Below are positions 1 through 11,543 of a DNA stretch of 64,000 nt, one piece after another. Source of the DNA: Sordaria brevicollis (taxonomy: Eukaryota > Ascomycota > Sordariomycetes > Sordariales > Sordariaceae); assembly GCA_033439795.1 (NCBI GenBank), contig JAUTDP010000009.1, positions 2,666,001 to 2,730,000 of the forward strand. Direction: 5' to 3'. A model generated the notes under the pieces. That model worked only from the letters and a program-made list of their open reading frames with translations, did no database searches and was not told the origin of the DNA. The position numbers and the translations under genes are program-made. Every line of letters starts with the position of its first letter. Position 1 is the stretch's first letter.

Positions 1-1639
1 TATTCAAATGGCACTTCCCTTGAAATACACGATTTGTTTAGATGCATGTGATGGTATCATTTGTTGCTTTGACTCGCACATAACCCGCATCGTGCAATTC
101 TCTTTCTTCAACATTTCTCTCGGGTGAGAACTGCATGCATGGATGTTGACATGCGTCTGCCGAGCTCTCGCAGCGGCCGACACTTCTTCCCTTTTTTGCT
201 TCCTAATCACAACACTCCAACTTGCACATTTCCAAAGCAAGAGTTTCTTGCTTTCATTTCTTTCCTTAACGCATTCCCATATCGTCAGTTCTCTGTCATC
301 AGGAACATGCATAGCGGAAGGTACTCTCTTGACCAGACCTTCTTCCTGTGCAGACGAAGTACTGAGGTGCCATCCTTCATACCTAACTTCTGCAACAGCA
401 ACATTCGCATCTCTGCTATGAACGAGGAAGTTTTCTATGTCAAAATTAGATTCGAACCCTCAATTCTGACTGCGGCTCCCTCTTAATAACGTCCAAGACT
501 CTTTTATCGAGCATGTGGTAGTACACCGTAGGCGTCAGCTATGAAGCTATTTTCTTCCCCCTCACCACATTACGAGCCATGCCCTTGGACACTTGCATAT
601 CATAAATCGTTCTGGACTTATTGAGTTCCCTCGCTAAACTGGACCCTCGAGTTTGTTGAATCTCATTGTCTTTGACAATGCTGGCTGTGCGAGCGTCCAT
701 CTCTGGACTCTTCACAATGACCTATTGCTTGGCCATGATCGTCCAAGCTTGTACGTATAGGTCACTTTCACGAGGCCGTTGTCAATCATTACTGTCCGCG
801 CGTAAAACTAGACTTTTGCCCAAGTCTTGCGTGTGTTGACCGAAGGCTCACGCTGCTGTCATGGGTCTATTAAGGCTACAATCACGGAGACCATAAAGCA
901 GCAGATAAGCCGTTCCAGTCAGATAATCATTCCATTCCAACGACCCGGGAAGTTCGTTCTACCCTAGCTGGGCTTTACCACAGATAGTCCTCACTCGCTG
1001 GCTACAGCAATGGGATTTTCCGTGGCAGCAAACATGAGGATCCATGCTGAAGCTTCCCCGGCTTCCGCTGGCATTCTTGGCCAGTGAATGGAGCCCATTA
1101 AATTTCCCGTGCCGGTGAGCAAGCCGAGCGGCAGCTCCGCCTGGACGCGCTTCGAATTTTTTCTACTTCATCCATTCACTCGATGCCGTTCTGCTTCTGG
1201 GGGACGGGATCCTGGCGCCTCCTTCACGTTCGCACCCAAGAGCCGCTTCACCACCACTCCCGTTTGATCCAGAACACTCGACGACAGCTTGGCTTGAAGG
1301 TTGCGGGACGAGATCCTGAACCTTCGACTAGCATGCCCAAGTCACTTGCGTTTCCCGCCCCACAGCGGTCCCAAAACACCTTGAGAAAGTGAATTGTAAG
1401 CCGCTAGCGCGGTTGAAGATACCTTCACTTGTCCTCTTAGCGGCTGGCGATGGGTGTGTGAATGCGTCGACGGATTCCCGGTGGAGCTCTGGGAATTTCC
1501 CAGGAGTAGTATAAAACAACCCCCTTCCTACCAGCAAATTCTTCCTTTTCGAATCCTCGTCAGCATCCGGGAAATAGCTTTCCACTCAACCTCAGCGAAA
1601 CGAAAAGCGAACTTCTGGGTATCAAGCAACTCCTACACG
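1..1639. other. Gene-poor 5' flank
   Basis: I see no intact gene here. The GC level is ordinary and there is no RIP signature. Several open frames overlap each other, have no recognisable domain and lack a convincing codon pattern. On the minus strand about 539-735 there is a frame interrupted by two TAG codons that could be a decayed gene (see findings). The last roughly 130 bases before position 1640 hold the promoter and 5' leader of the TOS1-like gene. Confidence 0.5.
1510..1516 (+). promoter_or_regulatory. TATA box of the TOS1-like gene
   Basis: TATAAAA lies 124 bases upstream of the ATG at 1640 and is followed by a pyrimidine-rich leader. This matches the layout of a strongly expressed fungal cell-wall gene promoter. 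It was identified by motif and position only. Confidence 0.5.
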
Positions 1640-2992
1640 ATGATTTTCAACCTGAAGAAAGTCATCTTGGCCTCGGTCGCCATCGTTGGCGCCGCCAACG
1701 CCGCCGCGATTGCTACCGCCGGCTTCAACACCACCGTCTCTGGTCTTGTTGCCCGCGCCCACGCCGGCCCCGATGCCGCTTCGAACAACCCTCATACGGT
1801 GTCTCCTGATGCCGATCCGTTCCGCACGCAGACTGACAGCGGCGACCTTTGCAAGGGAGGTAGTACCGACGAGAACGGTACCCATTTCTGTGTCCAGGTC
1901 GACCAAGTTCTCTACACCAAGGTCTCGGGCAGGGGCAGTGGCACCTACGAGGCCATTTCCTTCATGGACAACGATTCTGGTCGCTGTGACAAGACCACTC
2001 GGGCTTTCAGCGGCGAGCTCGCTCCTTTCAATGAGCCTGTCAGTTTCCCGTCCACCTCTTAACCATTCCCACACGAAGCCATCACGTCACTGACATTTCA
2101 CCCTCTAGGTCTCGCTCCACTTTCACGGTCCCCTCCACCTGAAGCAGGTGGCCTTCTACCAACCCAATGGTGACGGCTCTTACGGTCGTAAAGGCTTCTA
2201 TCATGCTCAGTCCCAGACCGCCGAAGGCATTACCTTCATGGGTAACTTCGGCGGTGGCGGTTCCGGTGTTTTCACCAAGTAAGTCCAACCCAACCCAACC
2301 CTCATCATCCTCCCTTCCCACAACACATCACTAACACACACCCTCCCAGCGCCTTCGGCAACTCTCTCTCGTTCGTGAACTCCCGCGGCGACGGCGGCGC
2401 CTCAGGCCCCACCATCCTCGCCGACACCACCGTCTCAGACTCCGCCGACTTCTCCATCTTCACCGATCAGTCCTGTTCCGACGGCTCATGCGGTTACATC
2501 CGCCCCGGCGCCTCCTCCCGCAAGGGCTTTCCCGGACCCAACCGCATGTTCCTCTTCGAGTTCAGCATGCCGCACTCTCCCCCCAAGACCCCCGACGGAA
2601 AGGACACGGCCGACAAGCCCGCCATTTGGCTACTCAACGCGCGCATTCCCTACACGCAGCAGTACGGAAAGTGCAACTGCTGGGATTACGGCTGCGGCGA
2701 GTTTGACATTTTTGAGGTGGTCAACAGCCGCGACGAGAAAGCCCTTTCGACGTTCCACTTGAACCCGCTGGGTTTTGGTGATCCTAACTGGTTTAAGCGT
2801 CCGAGCGACGGTCCGATCAAGGTTGCGATGTTTATGGATGGTAGCGATGGTGGACGTGTCAGTGTCAAGGTGCTTGGACGTAGCGATGGCGCTAGGTTTG
2901 GTGGTAACTTGAGCGTGGGTGAGGTGAACGAGATTAAGAAGAGGAGTGGTGGTCTGGTGAGCGATTACCAGATCAACTGGCCCGCCATCTAA
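1640..2992 (+). CDS. TOS1-like cell-wall glycosyl hydrolase (DUF2403-DUF2401)
   Basis: Model: join(1640..2038, 2109..2278, 2350..2992), 403 residues. Both introns have clean GT-AG ends (donors GTCAGT and GTAAGT) and keep the frame. Residues 1-21 form a signal peptide (hydrophobic core after MIFNLKK, ending AANA). The N-terminal half matches the DUF2403 type (LCKGGSTDENG onward). The C-terminal half matches the TOS1/YJL171C DUF2401 type, with WLLNARIPY and CNCWDYGCGEFDIFE. Residues E307, D309 and E312 in GEFDIFE resemble the ExDxxE catalytic motif of GH16-like beta-glucanases, so a secreted enzyme or scaffold acting on wall beta-glucan is likely. No GPI signal is visible at the C-terminus. The family assignment is firm, but the exact substrate is inferred. 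Confidence 0.85.
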
Positions 2993-3099
2993 ATCCCGTC
3001 TGATATCTCGACACACTTTGAAGGGGTGGGAACGGGAATGGGAGAGGAAGTTCCCAAGAAGAAAGATGGAATGAACAAATGGTAAGACAGTACAATGCT

Positions 3100-3161
3100 G
3101 GAAGGAATTAAATCGGGAAGGAATTAAATCAGGAAGTAATTAAATCACGAAGGAATATATC
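3100..3161 (+). repeat. About 16-bp tandem repeat, 4 copies
   Basis: A unit like GGAAGGAATTAAATC is repeated four times with small changes, about 110 bases after the stop codon of the TOS1-like gene, probably within its 3' UTR. Confidence 0.7.
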
Positions 3162-3715
3162 AAGGGTAGGGGAGGAATCCGGTAGAAGATCGGTAGAGAA
3201 TTCAAACCACCTCGTAATCATTCGGTTCCCGTAAACTTGTGAACGATTACACTTTGACGATGCTATATCGGGTTGAAACAGCTTGAGTCTAGGCCATTCG
3301 GCCATTGTGCGGCCACATTGTCTGGTTGTAGTTCGCTAGTGTAGATGTCGGTGTCTCTGCTCGCTGTCTGCCAGCTAGCTGTTCGTGATGATCCTCCAAC
3401 TGTCTCAATTGAGATGCACGATTTTGCGTGCAGTCATCGCGCATGTGACCAGCATTTGGATGGTAGCCTCTGCAATTAACCTAGGTTAGCATTCGGTGAC
3501 AAATTAATTGTTTGCGAAAAGTGCGACAAAATGTAGTGGTTGTGTCCGTATCCGCGATGTGGTCGGTGGAAGAGGGAAAATGTGGAGAGTGGTGATGCGG
3601 AGTCGTTTACCAAAAGGACCGAAATGGTGCGGGTATTACCAAAAGCCTGGTCCTGGAAGCTGTTTGTGGCACATATAAGCTTTCAATTGCGAACAGTATT
3701 CAACAACAAGTCGAG
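3162..3715. other. Intergenic, no gene seen
   Basis: This is the stretch between the TOS1-like gene and the tRNA gene. A 61-codon open frame at 3540-3725 runs into the tRNA and is judged spurious. Confidence 0.5.
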
Positions 3716-3813
3716 GGCGCGATGACCGAGTGGCCTAAGGTGTTTGACTCGAACTAGCTTCGAGACGCAATCAAATCTCTTCGGAGGCGCAGGTTCAAAT
3801 CCTGCTCGCGTCG
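3716..3813 (+). tRNA. tRNA-Ser (CGA) with a 16-nt intron
   Basis: The acceptor stem GGCGCGA (3716-3722) pairs with TCGCGTC (3806-3812) with one G-U pair, and the discriminator is G at 3813. The D-arm begins ACCGAGTGGCC. The anticodon stem TTTGA/TCAAA closes a loop with anticodon CGA at 3750-3752, which reads UCG. A canonical intron follows position 37, at 3754-3769. There is a long class-II variable arm (CTCTTCGGAG region), then the T-arm with a B box (GGTTCAAATCC). Runs of T follow within 20 bases and act as a Pol III terminator. The long variable arm and the anticodon both indicate serine. Confidence 0.93.
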
Positions 3814-4110
3814 TTTCTCTTTTGCTTTTTTTTGCAAATTTTCCTTTTCCACTTCAATTCCATTTTGTTCAGTGTTGACTTTTTATAATCTTATAAACGT
3901 TTCCCGCTTTTTTTTTCTTCTCTCTTTCCCTGTTTGTTGTTTCGGGGGGTTTCGTTTGTCGTCGTTGTAAAATTGTTTGGACCTCAATATGTCAATATGT
4001 CATTGCGGACCAAATCTATCATATCGCAAACTTTCAACAAATAATTGCCCGCTATTGCTAATACTATATAATGTCCTAACGAAGTGCAGAATGCAATCCT
4101 ACGTGGGTGC
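3814..4110. other. Short intergenic spacer
   Basis: T-rich sequence after the tRNA, with T runs that can terminate Pol III, followed by the 3' flank of the HET gene. No gene is seen. Confidence 0.5.
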
Positions 4111-6697
4111 TTATACAATCGCGATCGTCCTCTCCGGAATGAGATCTAGCACTTCCTTTTCCAAAGACCGACCCAAGAAATAACCCACACGCTGAAAGAC
4201 CGCCTCCCCATCCAAACCCTCGAGTCCTGCGTCGTTGTTGACAACTTGACAGAGAACCAACCCGAGAGTCTCCTTCCCCGGTGTAACCATGACAGGAACA
4301 AGAGATACCCGAACGCGAGGCTCCTCCTCCTCCATCAAAGCGTCGAGCCAGACCTCCTTCCGCACCGCGCCGGTGCCCTTTACGATCCCGTCGCTGCGCA
4401 CAGCATGCGGAAGCTGATCAAAGTAACCGATGGCGAACCTCCCAGATTGCCGATCGTACAGATCCCAGAAAAGCTCTGCACCCTTGACAGCCTCCGCCGC
4501 ACGGGCTTCCAGGTGCGGACTTATCAAAGTGGCCGTCGTCAAAACGAACCCCTCCGGGTCGGGGTCGAAAGGGGGGAGAACCTCGACGACATGACACCTC
4601 AGGTGCAAGATACCACCTTTCACCGCGCCGGCTTTGTATCGTTCGTCCTCGTATGCCATGTTCACGTCCAAAACACGGCAGGCTGCCTCGGCCTCGGGGT
4701 CCAACTCGGGAAAATTGATCATGCCCTCGCCTGACGTCCAAGACCAGGAGGGAGCGCGGTATTGGTCGCAAGGGTAGGTCTGGTAATCCTCAGTCACGGC
4801 CCAGCATAAAGCTCTTGGTAGGAAGGGTCGCCAAAGGCCGGCAAGATAGGAGTTTGCATCAAGAGCGAACTCTGACCCTTGCGCGATGCTGAAGGCCTGT
4901 GCGAGCCCGGATAGAGCAGGCAGCTTATCAGATGGGTAGGTAATCTTGCACCGGGTGTATCGCTCGACGAGGGTTTCCCACAGCGCATACATGACTTCCT
5001 GATTTGACTGGCGGTCCTGTTGTTGTGTAGGTAGGGAAAGCGTTTCTTTGGCATGTTCTGTCTGATCTGCCGGATCGCCCTCCAGCAGCGTTTTGTCGCG
5101 GGCGGTATGATGGCTACGAGTGCTTAACGTAAAGAACCGGGTTCTCTCGTCTTCGTCTGTTTCGGGGCTCCAGTAGTCAAAGCAATTAGGCACGCCTGCC
5201 GGAAGGACTTCGCACGCCAAGATATCGTGGCATTCCCACCAAAGCTGATTGCAAGTCATGTAGAGATGGCGTTTTGATAGATATCGTTCTTGAACAACCC
5301 AAGCGCGCAGATTGAGCGGTGCGTCTCGCATGTCGGTTTGGTACATGCTGGCATTTACGAGCTTGAACTTGACATGACGAAGGTATGATGGGAGTGGACG
5401 AATTTTACCCTTCTGGTATTCGCCGTCGAGAATGCCTGTCCACCGGGGTTCGATGTCCAACGGCGCAATCACACTTGATGTCCTGTGCTGGAAGCTTGCT
5501 TCCGAGGAGTCCGCCGCAGCAGAGGCGCAGAGATTGAGCGAACCGTTGGCATAGACGTCTTTCATCATGGCGGCCTCTCTGGCCCAGTCCTCACGGCTGT
5601 TTTGAATGATGCATAGTGAATCGATCCAAATGTGGCGAAATCCGAGGGCTAAGCTGACGGAGATTCCCTCCCGATAGCTGGTAGGTAGAGTTTCGACTTG
5701 AATGGGTGAAAGTAGGAGTTGTTCGATGTTGCCTTTTGTCTGCGTGTCTGGGTCATCCTGAAGGAGTGTTAGATGCTTGGACGTCCCCCAACAATGTGAG
5801 AAAGCAACGTAAGGATGGGTCTCGGTCTCCTTTTTGGTTTCAATAAGCTGTACCGAGGAAGCGTCGTGAATGTAGATCAGCCTTGTAGGGTTAAAAGTAG
5901 GATTAACTGATCCGCACAATGCGTGGGTTTGGCGACAGTTTTGCAGCCAGGACCTTGCAGTTTCCAACACTGCGTGATCAGTGAGGGTGGCATCAGGACG
6001 AAGGGGGACAATTGGTGCGTTCGAATCTATGTTCCAAAACGGTTAACTTAAGCCCACCTGTGCATTCAAAATGTCGACAGTCGTTTCCGAGAAAAAGTCC
6101 GAAAGCCTTACATCTTGTACCCAGCAACCTGAAACAACACGCATATTCGTTGGGTGTGATGACAATAGCTCCGTAGTCGATGTAGCCTCCGTTCTGTTGA
6201 TCGTTGTAATCCTCCCCTCCGTACAAATTTAGAGACCAAAATATTGGATCAGTTTTGGAAAGATCCGAGTCTCCGAGAGCCACAGTACGGGGCGGGATTT
6301 TGGGGGCAATCATCTTGCATATAGAGCATCCCTCTTCAGCGGCGCGCTTGAGGGCGGCAACAGACGGATGATGAGGCATATTCCTTCCTTCGCCCGTAAC
6401 CAAAAGACCGGTGAATATGCCGTTGCACACATGGCACAACGTTGTCGAACTGCTGACAGGCAATTCAGTCCCAGCCTCGGCCTTGCTGTGATGGTCTGGG
6501 GCGGCCGGGAGTCCATCGTGGGCATTTTGGCTGACTTTTTGGTCGACCTTGTGGTTGGTCTCTTGATCGGCTTCTTGATAGTCTCGACTCAGGCAGCAAG
6601 CGACGTGCTTCCACAGAGAATAGAGGAGACCAGCCTTCATGTCGTACTCTTTGACGAGGGGAATGTCGGGGAGCAGACGATTAGGTTGCCAAGACAT
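4111..6697 (-). CDS. HET-domain (heterokaryon incompatibility) protein
   Basis: Model: complement(join(4111..6026, 6112..6697)), 833 residues. The start is the ATG at 6697, since the longer frame upstream has only non-ATG codons. The 85-nt intron (donor GTAAGG, branch GTTAAC, acceptor CATAG) joins two frames that separately look like two genes. Splicing restores a continuous segment leading into NAPIVPLRPDATL, a typical pre-HET region. Cys pairs CHVC and CSIC occur in the N-terminal third. The HET domain (PF06985 type) spans about residues 268-410 with YVAFSHCWG, RHIWIDSLCIIQ and DW..E...M..VY.N. The family controls non-self recognition in vegetative fusion and triggers growth arrest or cell death when incompatible alleles meet. 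The partner and any allele specificity are unknown. A diverged piece of this gene lies at about 23.56-23.73 kb. The promoter faces the transposon at 7144. Confidence 0.9.
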
Positions 6698-7143
6698 TGA
6701 AATCAGAACTTGTGTATTCAAATGAGGAGGGATTCCCAGTCATAGGAAAATTGGTTGGCCATCTGCTTGCCTCTAGCACCAACGACTGGTGCCCAAGCCG
6801 AGAGTTGACCAAACCGTGGCGTCAGTCTCGGCTCTCTCTCTCATTGCACAGGCAAGAAACATGGAGGCAGAGCTGAGTATCAAGGTACGGACTACGGTTC
6901 CGGAGGGGACTTTGAGTGTCATCCCCAGGGTGGTGAAAACTGATTCGATAGCCCTGTCATTATCTCCATGAATGGAAAAGATGGATCATACATTTTGCGT
7001 AAAAAGCAAAGGAAAAAATCGTTGATGCTTGAGGTTCGTCGTTGCAAATGTCAAAGGGTTGTTGGCGCGACAGAGAGCGACGGGAGGACAAGGGACTTCA
7101 GAGGCAGCTGGAAGAGCTCTTATCTTATCGCGTTATCTTATCA
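6698..7143. other. Intergenic between HET gene and transposon
   Basis: This is the upstream region of the HET gene, up to the left inverted repeat of the two-gene element. Two short open frames (60 and 106 codons) are not convincing. The second runs through the transposon end. Confidence 0.5.
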
Positions 7144-7199
7144 CTGTGTGTTGAAAACGAGGTGTCAGTCCCCACTTTGCACGGGCACCCCCCTTTACA
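7144..7199 (+). repeat. Left terminal inverted repeat of the two-gene transposon
   Basis: The sequence begins CTGTGTGTTGAAA and ends CCCCCCTTTACA. It matches the reverse complement of 11544-11599 at 55 of 56 positions. Confidence 0.92.
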
Positions 7200-7306
7200 G
7201 ACACACACGTAAAATCTGTTCATACGTGACAACCCCAAACCTTCGAACTCCCATATTATCACCAAATCTGAGGGTATTTACATTCTGATTACTGCTCTGA
7301 GCTCGT

Positions 7307-10098
7307 ATGGATACCCCGCGTCGTTCAAGATCAATACTGAGGGATCCCAGTCAACCCGCTAGTCCATTCAGAGTCCGCTTTGCACCTGGCACCGCTGCCC
7401 CCGCTCCCGCCATGCCTCCCAAAAAACGCGCCGCCGACGACAACGACAACAACGATGACAACCGCCGACGTTCGAGGCGGCTGTCACAGCCCAGCGCCCG
7501 CTTAAGAGAGATCAATGCCGAGTTTGAAAGCGGAGGAGAACAGGAGCGAGACGATGGGGACGGGGATGGGGATGACGAGAGGACCCCAGGAAGACCAGCG
7601 CCTACTCGAGCCCCCCGCATTGTTCTCAAGAATAATAACAAGAATAAAAAAACGACCGTCAAATTGAAGAGGAGCACTACTGCTGGCAAGCAGCCTACCC
7701 AGCGTACCACATCTAGCTTGAAGGTCAAGCTCAAGGCACCCGCTCCCTCCTCTTCGACCGCCCCCCCTCCTCGACCTCAACCTCGTCGTCCTCGATCAGC
7801 CTCCAACGCAAGCGCAAGCACGGCCAACGGCATAACAGAGGAGGAGGACCACGATGAACAGCAAGAAGACCAACAAGAAGATCAACAAGACGAGGTCGAG
7901 ATCATCAAGGTGACACCTCGCGCCGCGCCCTCTCCTCGGTCCCCTCGTGTTGCCAGAAAATCGCGCAAGTCAGCCTCGGTTCCCCCAGCGCCGCCGCCGA
8001 TTCCAGATTTTCTGAATATCCTATTCACATACAATGCTCAGTGGGTGGCGGATATACAATTCAACCGCCTGTCGGTCAAGCCTGGCAAACTGCCTACCCT
8101 CGTTTCGAACGACCGGGTCCCCGTCGAGAGAGATCCTGATGGCACCGTCAATGCCGATGACGATTCTGGTACCCTTGGCCTCACTCTGTTGGGTCGAGTG
8201 CGAGAGGTCGAGAATGGTATCATGGATGCTGCCCGCAACGAGTGCGAGCTCTTGGGTATGGATCCCACCATCTCTGTACAATACGCAGACTGGTCGGCTG
8301 GTATACTGGAGACAGCCAGGAACAGGAAAGGCACGACGCTATTCCAACTACGCGTTTTGCCTAAGAAGGATGACCCAGTTACACCGTTTGGGTTTTGTGA
8401 TACCGCCAGAGTGCTGCGCAGCCTGCTTGAGGAGCCCGCTGAGCGGTATTTTATCACGGTTACTGCCCACCTTCGTATAACTGGGGGATTCCAGCAGCGG
8501 CAAAGCACTGTTTCTGTTATGGGCACACCAACACCTTCTAGAGTCACCTCTTTTACTGAAAAGCTCGCGCAGTCACAGTCACGGTCGCAGTCACAACCTC
8601 GCCAACTCTCCTCCTTGCGCCAGTCCTCTACACCTGCCACGCCCACCATCGCCGGCTCCAGCACTCCTGTCAGTAGCTCCAGACAGTCGACCGCACCTGC
8701 CAGCACTTCCAAACAATCCGTCAAATCGAACAAGAAGAAGACCACGACCAACTCGATGGTGGAGGAGCTCATGGCGCGCCGCGCACGCGATCGTGAGGAG
8801 GCACGCCAGGGCAAAGAACGGGTTACTCTAATATATGAAGATCTGGGCAAGGCATGGGGATGTGATAAGGGTCGCGAGTGTAAAAACTACCGCAAAGGCA
8901 ACGAGTATCACTGGTGTTTTCTTTTTCCCAACTCAAAACACCACTACCCATTAACCCCAAGAGACCTCATCGACTGGGCACACGCCATTGCTCACAAGCG
9001 CGCCACCACAAACCAGCCTCCAGCCTCCATCACAGGGCGTTGGTTCGACTCTAAACACGAGTCCTCCTCCTCATCCTCCGGCACGCAAATGATTCAGCAG
9101 TCGAATCTACAGCCATTTCAACAGTTTCTGCCATATGGCGCACCGGGGTCGAAGCGCGGTGGCGGTGGGGTGGGATATATGCCCATGCCCCAAGTTTTCA
9201 ACATCAGTCTCCAGAACGGTCACCAGGGTAGTAACAATGGTAACACGCTGCCAGCTACGGCCCCTATAACCTTCACTGACGTTAGCAATATGGGTATGGG
9301 TAATATGGGCAATATGGGTATGGTAGCTGAGCCTACCTTACCTACCTTGCCCACCGCGACCGCGACCAGCTCCCGCGCTGGCAGCAGTCGAGTTGGTGAC
9401 AACGACCCTCTACCCTCCTCCCCTCCACCCTCATCACCGCCAAACAAACCATCAGAGTCCCTTGTCACCGACTTCATGAAGCAGTTGATATTTCGACACG
9501 CGCCCAGAACCAACGAAAACCAGGGTTTGCGTGACGCGCTGTTCAGTATCCAAAAATCCCTCATATCCGGTCGGCTCTCCCTCCACCACGCGCGCGACCT
9601 CCCCAAGCAGTGGTATCTTGCTCATGGAGTTGATGAGGGTATCTATATGGTAATCAAGAAAGGGATCAAAGAATTTCTCCATCTCGAGAGGGATTATATA
9701 CAGCGGTCGTCGTCACCACCACCACCACCACCACCACCACCGCAGGCGGCACCAGCTCCCAAGCAACAGGCTCCAGCACCCCCGCCACCCGAAACCATAG
9801 ATCCCAAGTTATTATCACAAGGTAAACCCCATCCGTTTTTTTGATCTATAGCATTTGCTAACAGCCGTGTTCACCAGACTCGTCCATCCCCCAAGACTCG
9901 CTTTGGCAAGACGTTCATAACCACCGCGGCCCACCCCCCATCGAACAGAACGACGATCAAGAACAAGAAGATGACGACGACACCATCTATACCAGCTTCA
10001 TCAACGATGATGAGGAGACCAATCCGGATGATGGCCCGCGTACCGACTACGACGACGACGAGACTGCGACTGAGGCTGATGATGATGACGAGCTTTGA
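7307..10098 (+). CDS. Transposon-borne protein of unknown function (911 aa), companion to a DD34E transposase
   Basis: Model: join(7307..9821, 9878..10098). The 56-nt intron has donor GTAAAC, branch TGCTAAC and acceptor CCAG. Architecture: residues 1-225 are basic, acidic and proline-rich and probably disordered, with nuclear-signal-like clusters (PPKKR, RRRSRR). Residues about 228-395 look globular (PDFLNILFTYNAQW onward). About 400-490 is S/T/Q-rich. A Cys/His cluster C519-x5-C525-x9-H535-x-C537-x7-H545-H546 suggests zinc binding. Residues about 718-798 are predicted helical by eye (FMKQLIF...KKGIKEFLHLERDY). A Pro run follows, and the last about 70 residues are strongly acidic. I do not recognise the family. 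Its position inside the inverted repeats suggests a role in transposition (DNA binding, targeting or regulation) or a captured host gene. Both are inference. Confidence 0.82.
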
Positions 10099-10300
10099 GG
10101 GATTTTTTTACACAAGAGGGGGATTCTACACTTCGATCTATTATTACAGATAATAATACTTTTACACTTCTGATGGCAGATTTGGCACTTTTGGCACGTC
10201 TGGTACATCTTACACCTTGCGGGTTTTTTTTTTCGTAACTCGACAACGGTCGACTTTGAGCATGTTCAAAACAGTACATCTACCATACAAAACAACATCC

Positions 10301-11422
10301 TTATGCGACTGTTCCCGTCGTTGTCAACTCGTGCAGCTGGTCCCCATACAACGCAACGTAGTCTTTTTCACGGTTATCGACGTCGTCACGGAATGGCACG
10401 TTTGCCTGGCGGTAGTGCCCGCGTATGGCATCGACCCGCTGCCCTACCTCCCTCGCAACCCCCTCCAAGAACGCCTTAAACTCTTCATTGCTCAGCGTAT
10501 CACCGCCAGCGTGTTGGTATTGCCGTCGTATACAGGCCTTCACATCACTGAAGTATGCCTCGATGGGGTTGAAGTCTGGTGAATATGGCGGCAAGAACCA
10601 TAACAGCACACCTCTGTTGTCGCATGCGGTCTTGATGGCGGGGTCCTTGTGCCATGATGCGTTATCCATCACCAATATACTATAACGACCAGGGAACGGG
10701 TTCATCTTAGGCAACACCTCCTCCTCCAACCAAGCAATAAAACCGGTCGTATCTGTTGCTCCCTTATAACACAACACGTCGATGAGGCCATCCACAGTTA
10801 TTGCTGGCAATAGATGGAACCGTTTCCCCCTGGTGAGCGCACTCTCTGCAACTGGTGCCATACCCTTTGGTGCCCATCCAGTACGACGAGCACCGTCCCT
10901 CTTATCAACACCAGACTCGTCACAGAACACGTACATCTCTGCTGAAAACGTGGAAACCTTCCTCAACCAGTCTAACCGCAATGGCTCGCTGCGCTGGGAA
11001 GCCTTGTGCGCCATCCTCTTGTTGGTCCATTCAGAAGCCTTCAATTGCTTTGATATGGCGCTCGTTGATACATGTATGTCCATTTCAGTGGCCAGATAGT
11101 ACTGTATCTCATCGAGGTATAAATCGGGCTTGTGGCGAAGGAGCTCGAGAACTTCCTGTACGACCAACAGTTAGATACCATACCAGGGTACTCAAAGTCT
11201 ACAGCCATTGCTCACCTCCATGACCGCTGGCGTCAATATTATTGCGTTATATTTCGAGTTACTCTGGGGGTATAATTTGCCGGTGGTATCGAAGTTTCGT
11301 TTTAACCTCCAGATTTGGCGCTCGCTCATGCCAACGGATTGCGCGATTTGACGTGGATGCTCGCCAGCCGTCAGCATCATGTAGATACTTTGGCGCTGCC
11401 TCTTATTACTGCGTGTTCTCAT
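10301..11422 (-). CDS. DD34E transposase, IS630/Tc1-mariner superfamily
   Basis: Model: complement(join(10301..11155, 11216..11422)), 353 residues, the usual size for this superfamily. The first in-frame ATG is at 11422 (context AGCCATGAG). The 60-nt intron has donor GTGAGC, branch TCTAAC and acceptor TACAG. Residues about 1-120 carry helix-turn-helix segments (GEHPRQIAQSVGMSERQIWR, then a second helical part with STSAISKQL). The catalytic residues are D148 (VFCDESGV), D233 (LVMDNASWH) and E268 (SPDFNPIEAYF), with 34 residues between the second D and the E, giving DD34E. The frame is fully open and all three acidic residues are present, so the enzyme may be active. It cuts the element ends and transfers the strands, normally into TA sites. 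It converges with the 911-residue gene. Confidence 0.93.
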
Positions 11423-11543
11423 GGCTATACCGATTATACATCGCGAGAGCTTCAAAATCCGACCAAAACCAGCAGATTTGGCAGTAAAACCGCGGAGATA
11501 TTCAACTTTTACGATTCACGATGTCTGTTTTGATGTGGTGTTG

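Noticed and set aside
124..486. 120-codon open frame near the left edge
   Set aside because: It overlaps two other frames of similar length on both strands, has no domain and no promoter signs.
4111..6721. Two separate HET-related genes on the minus strand
   Set aside because: An 85-nt intron with good donor, branch and acceptor joins the two frames into one protein with the expected HET layout.
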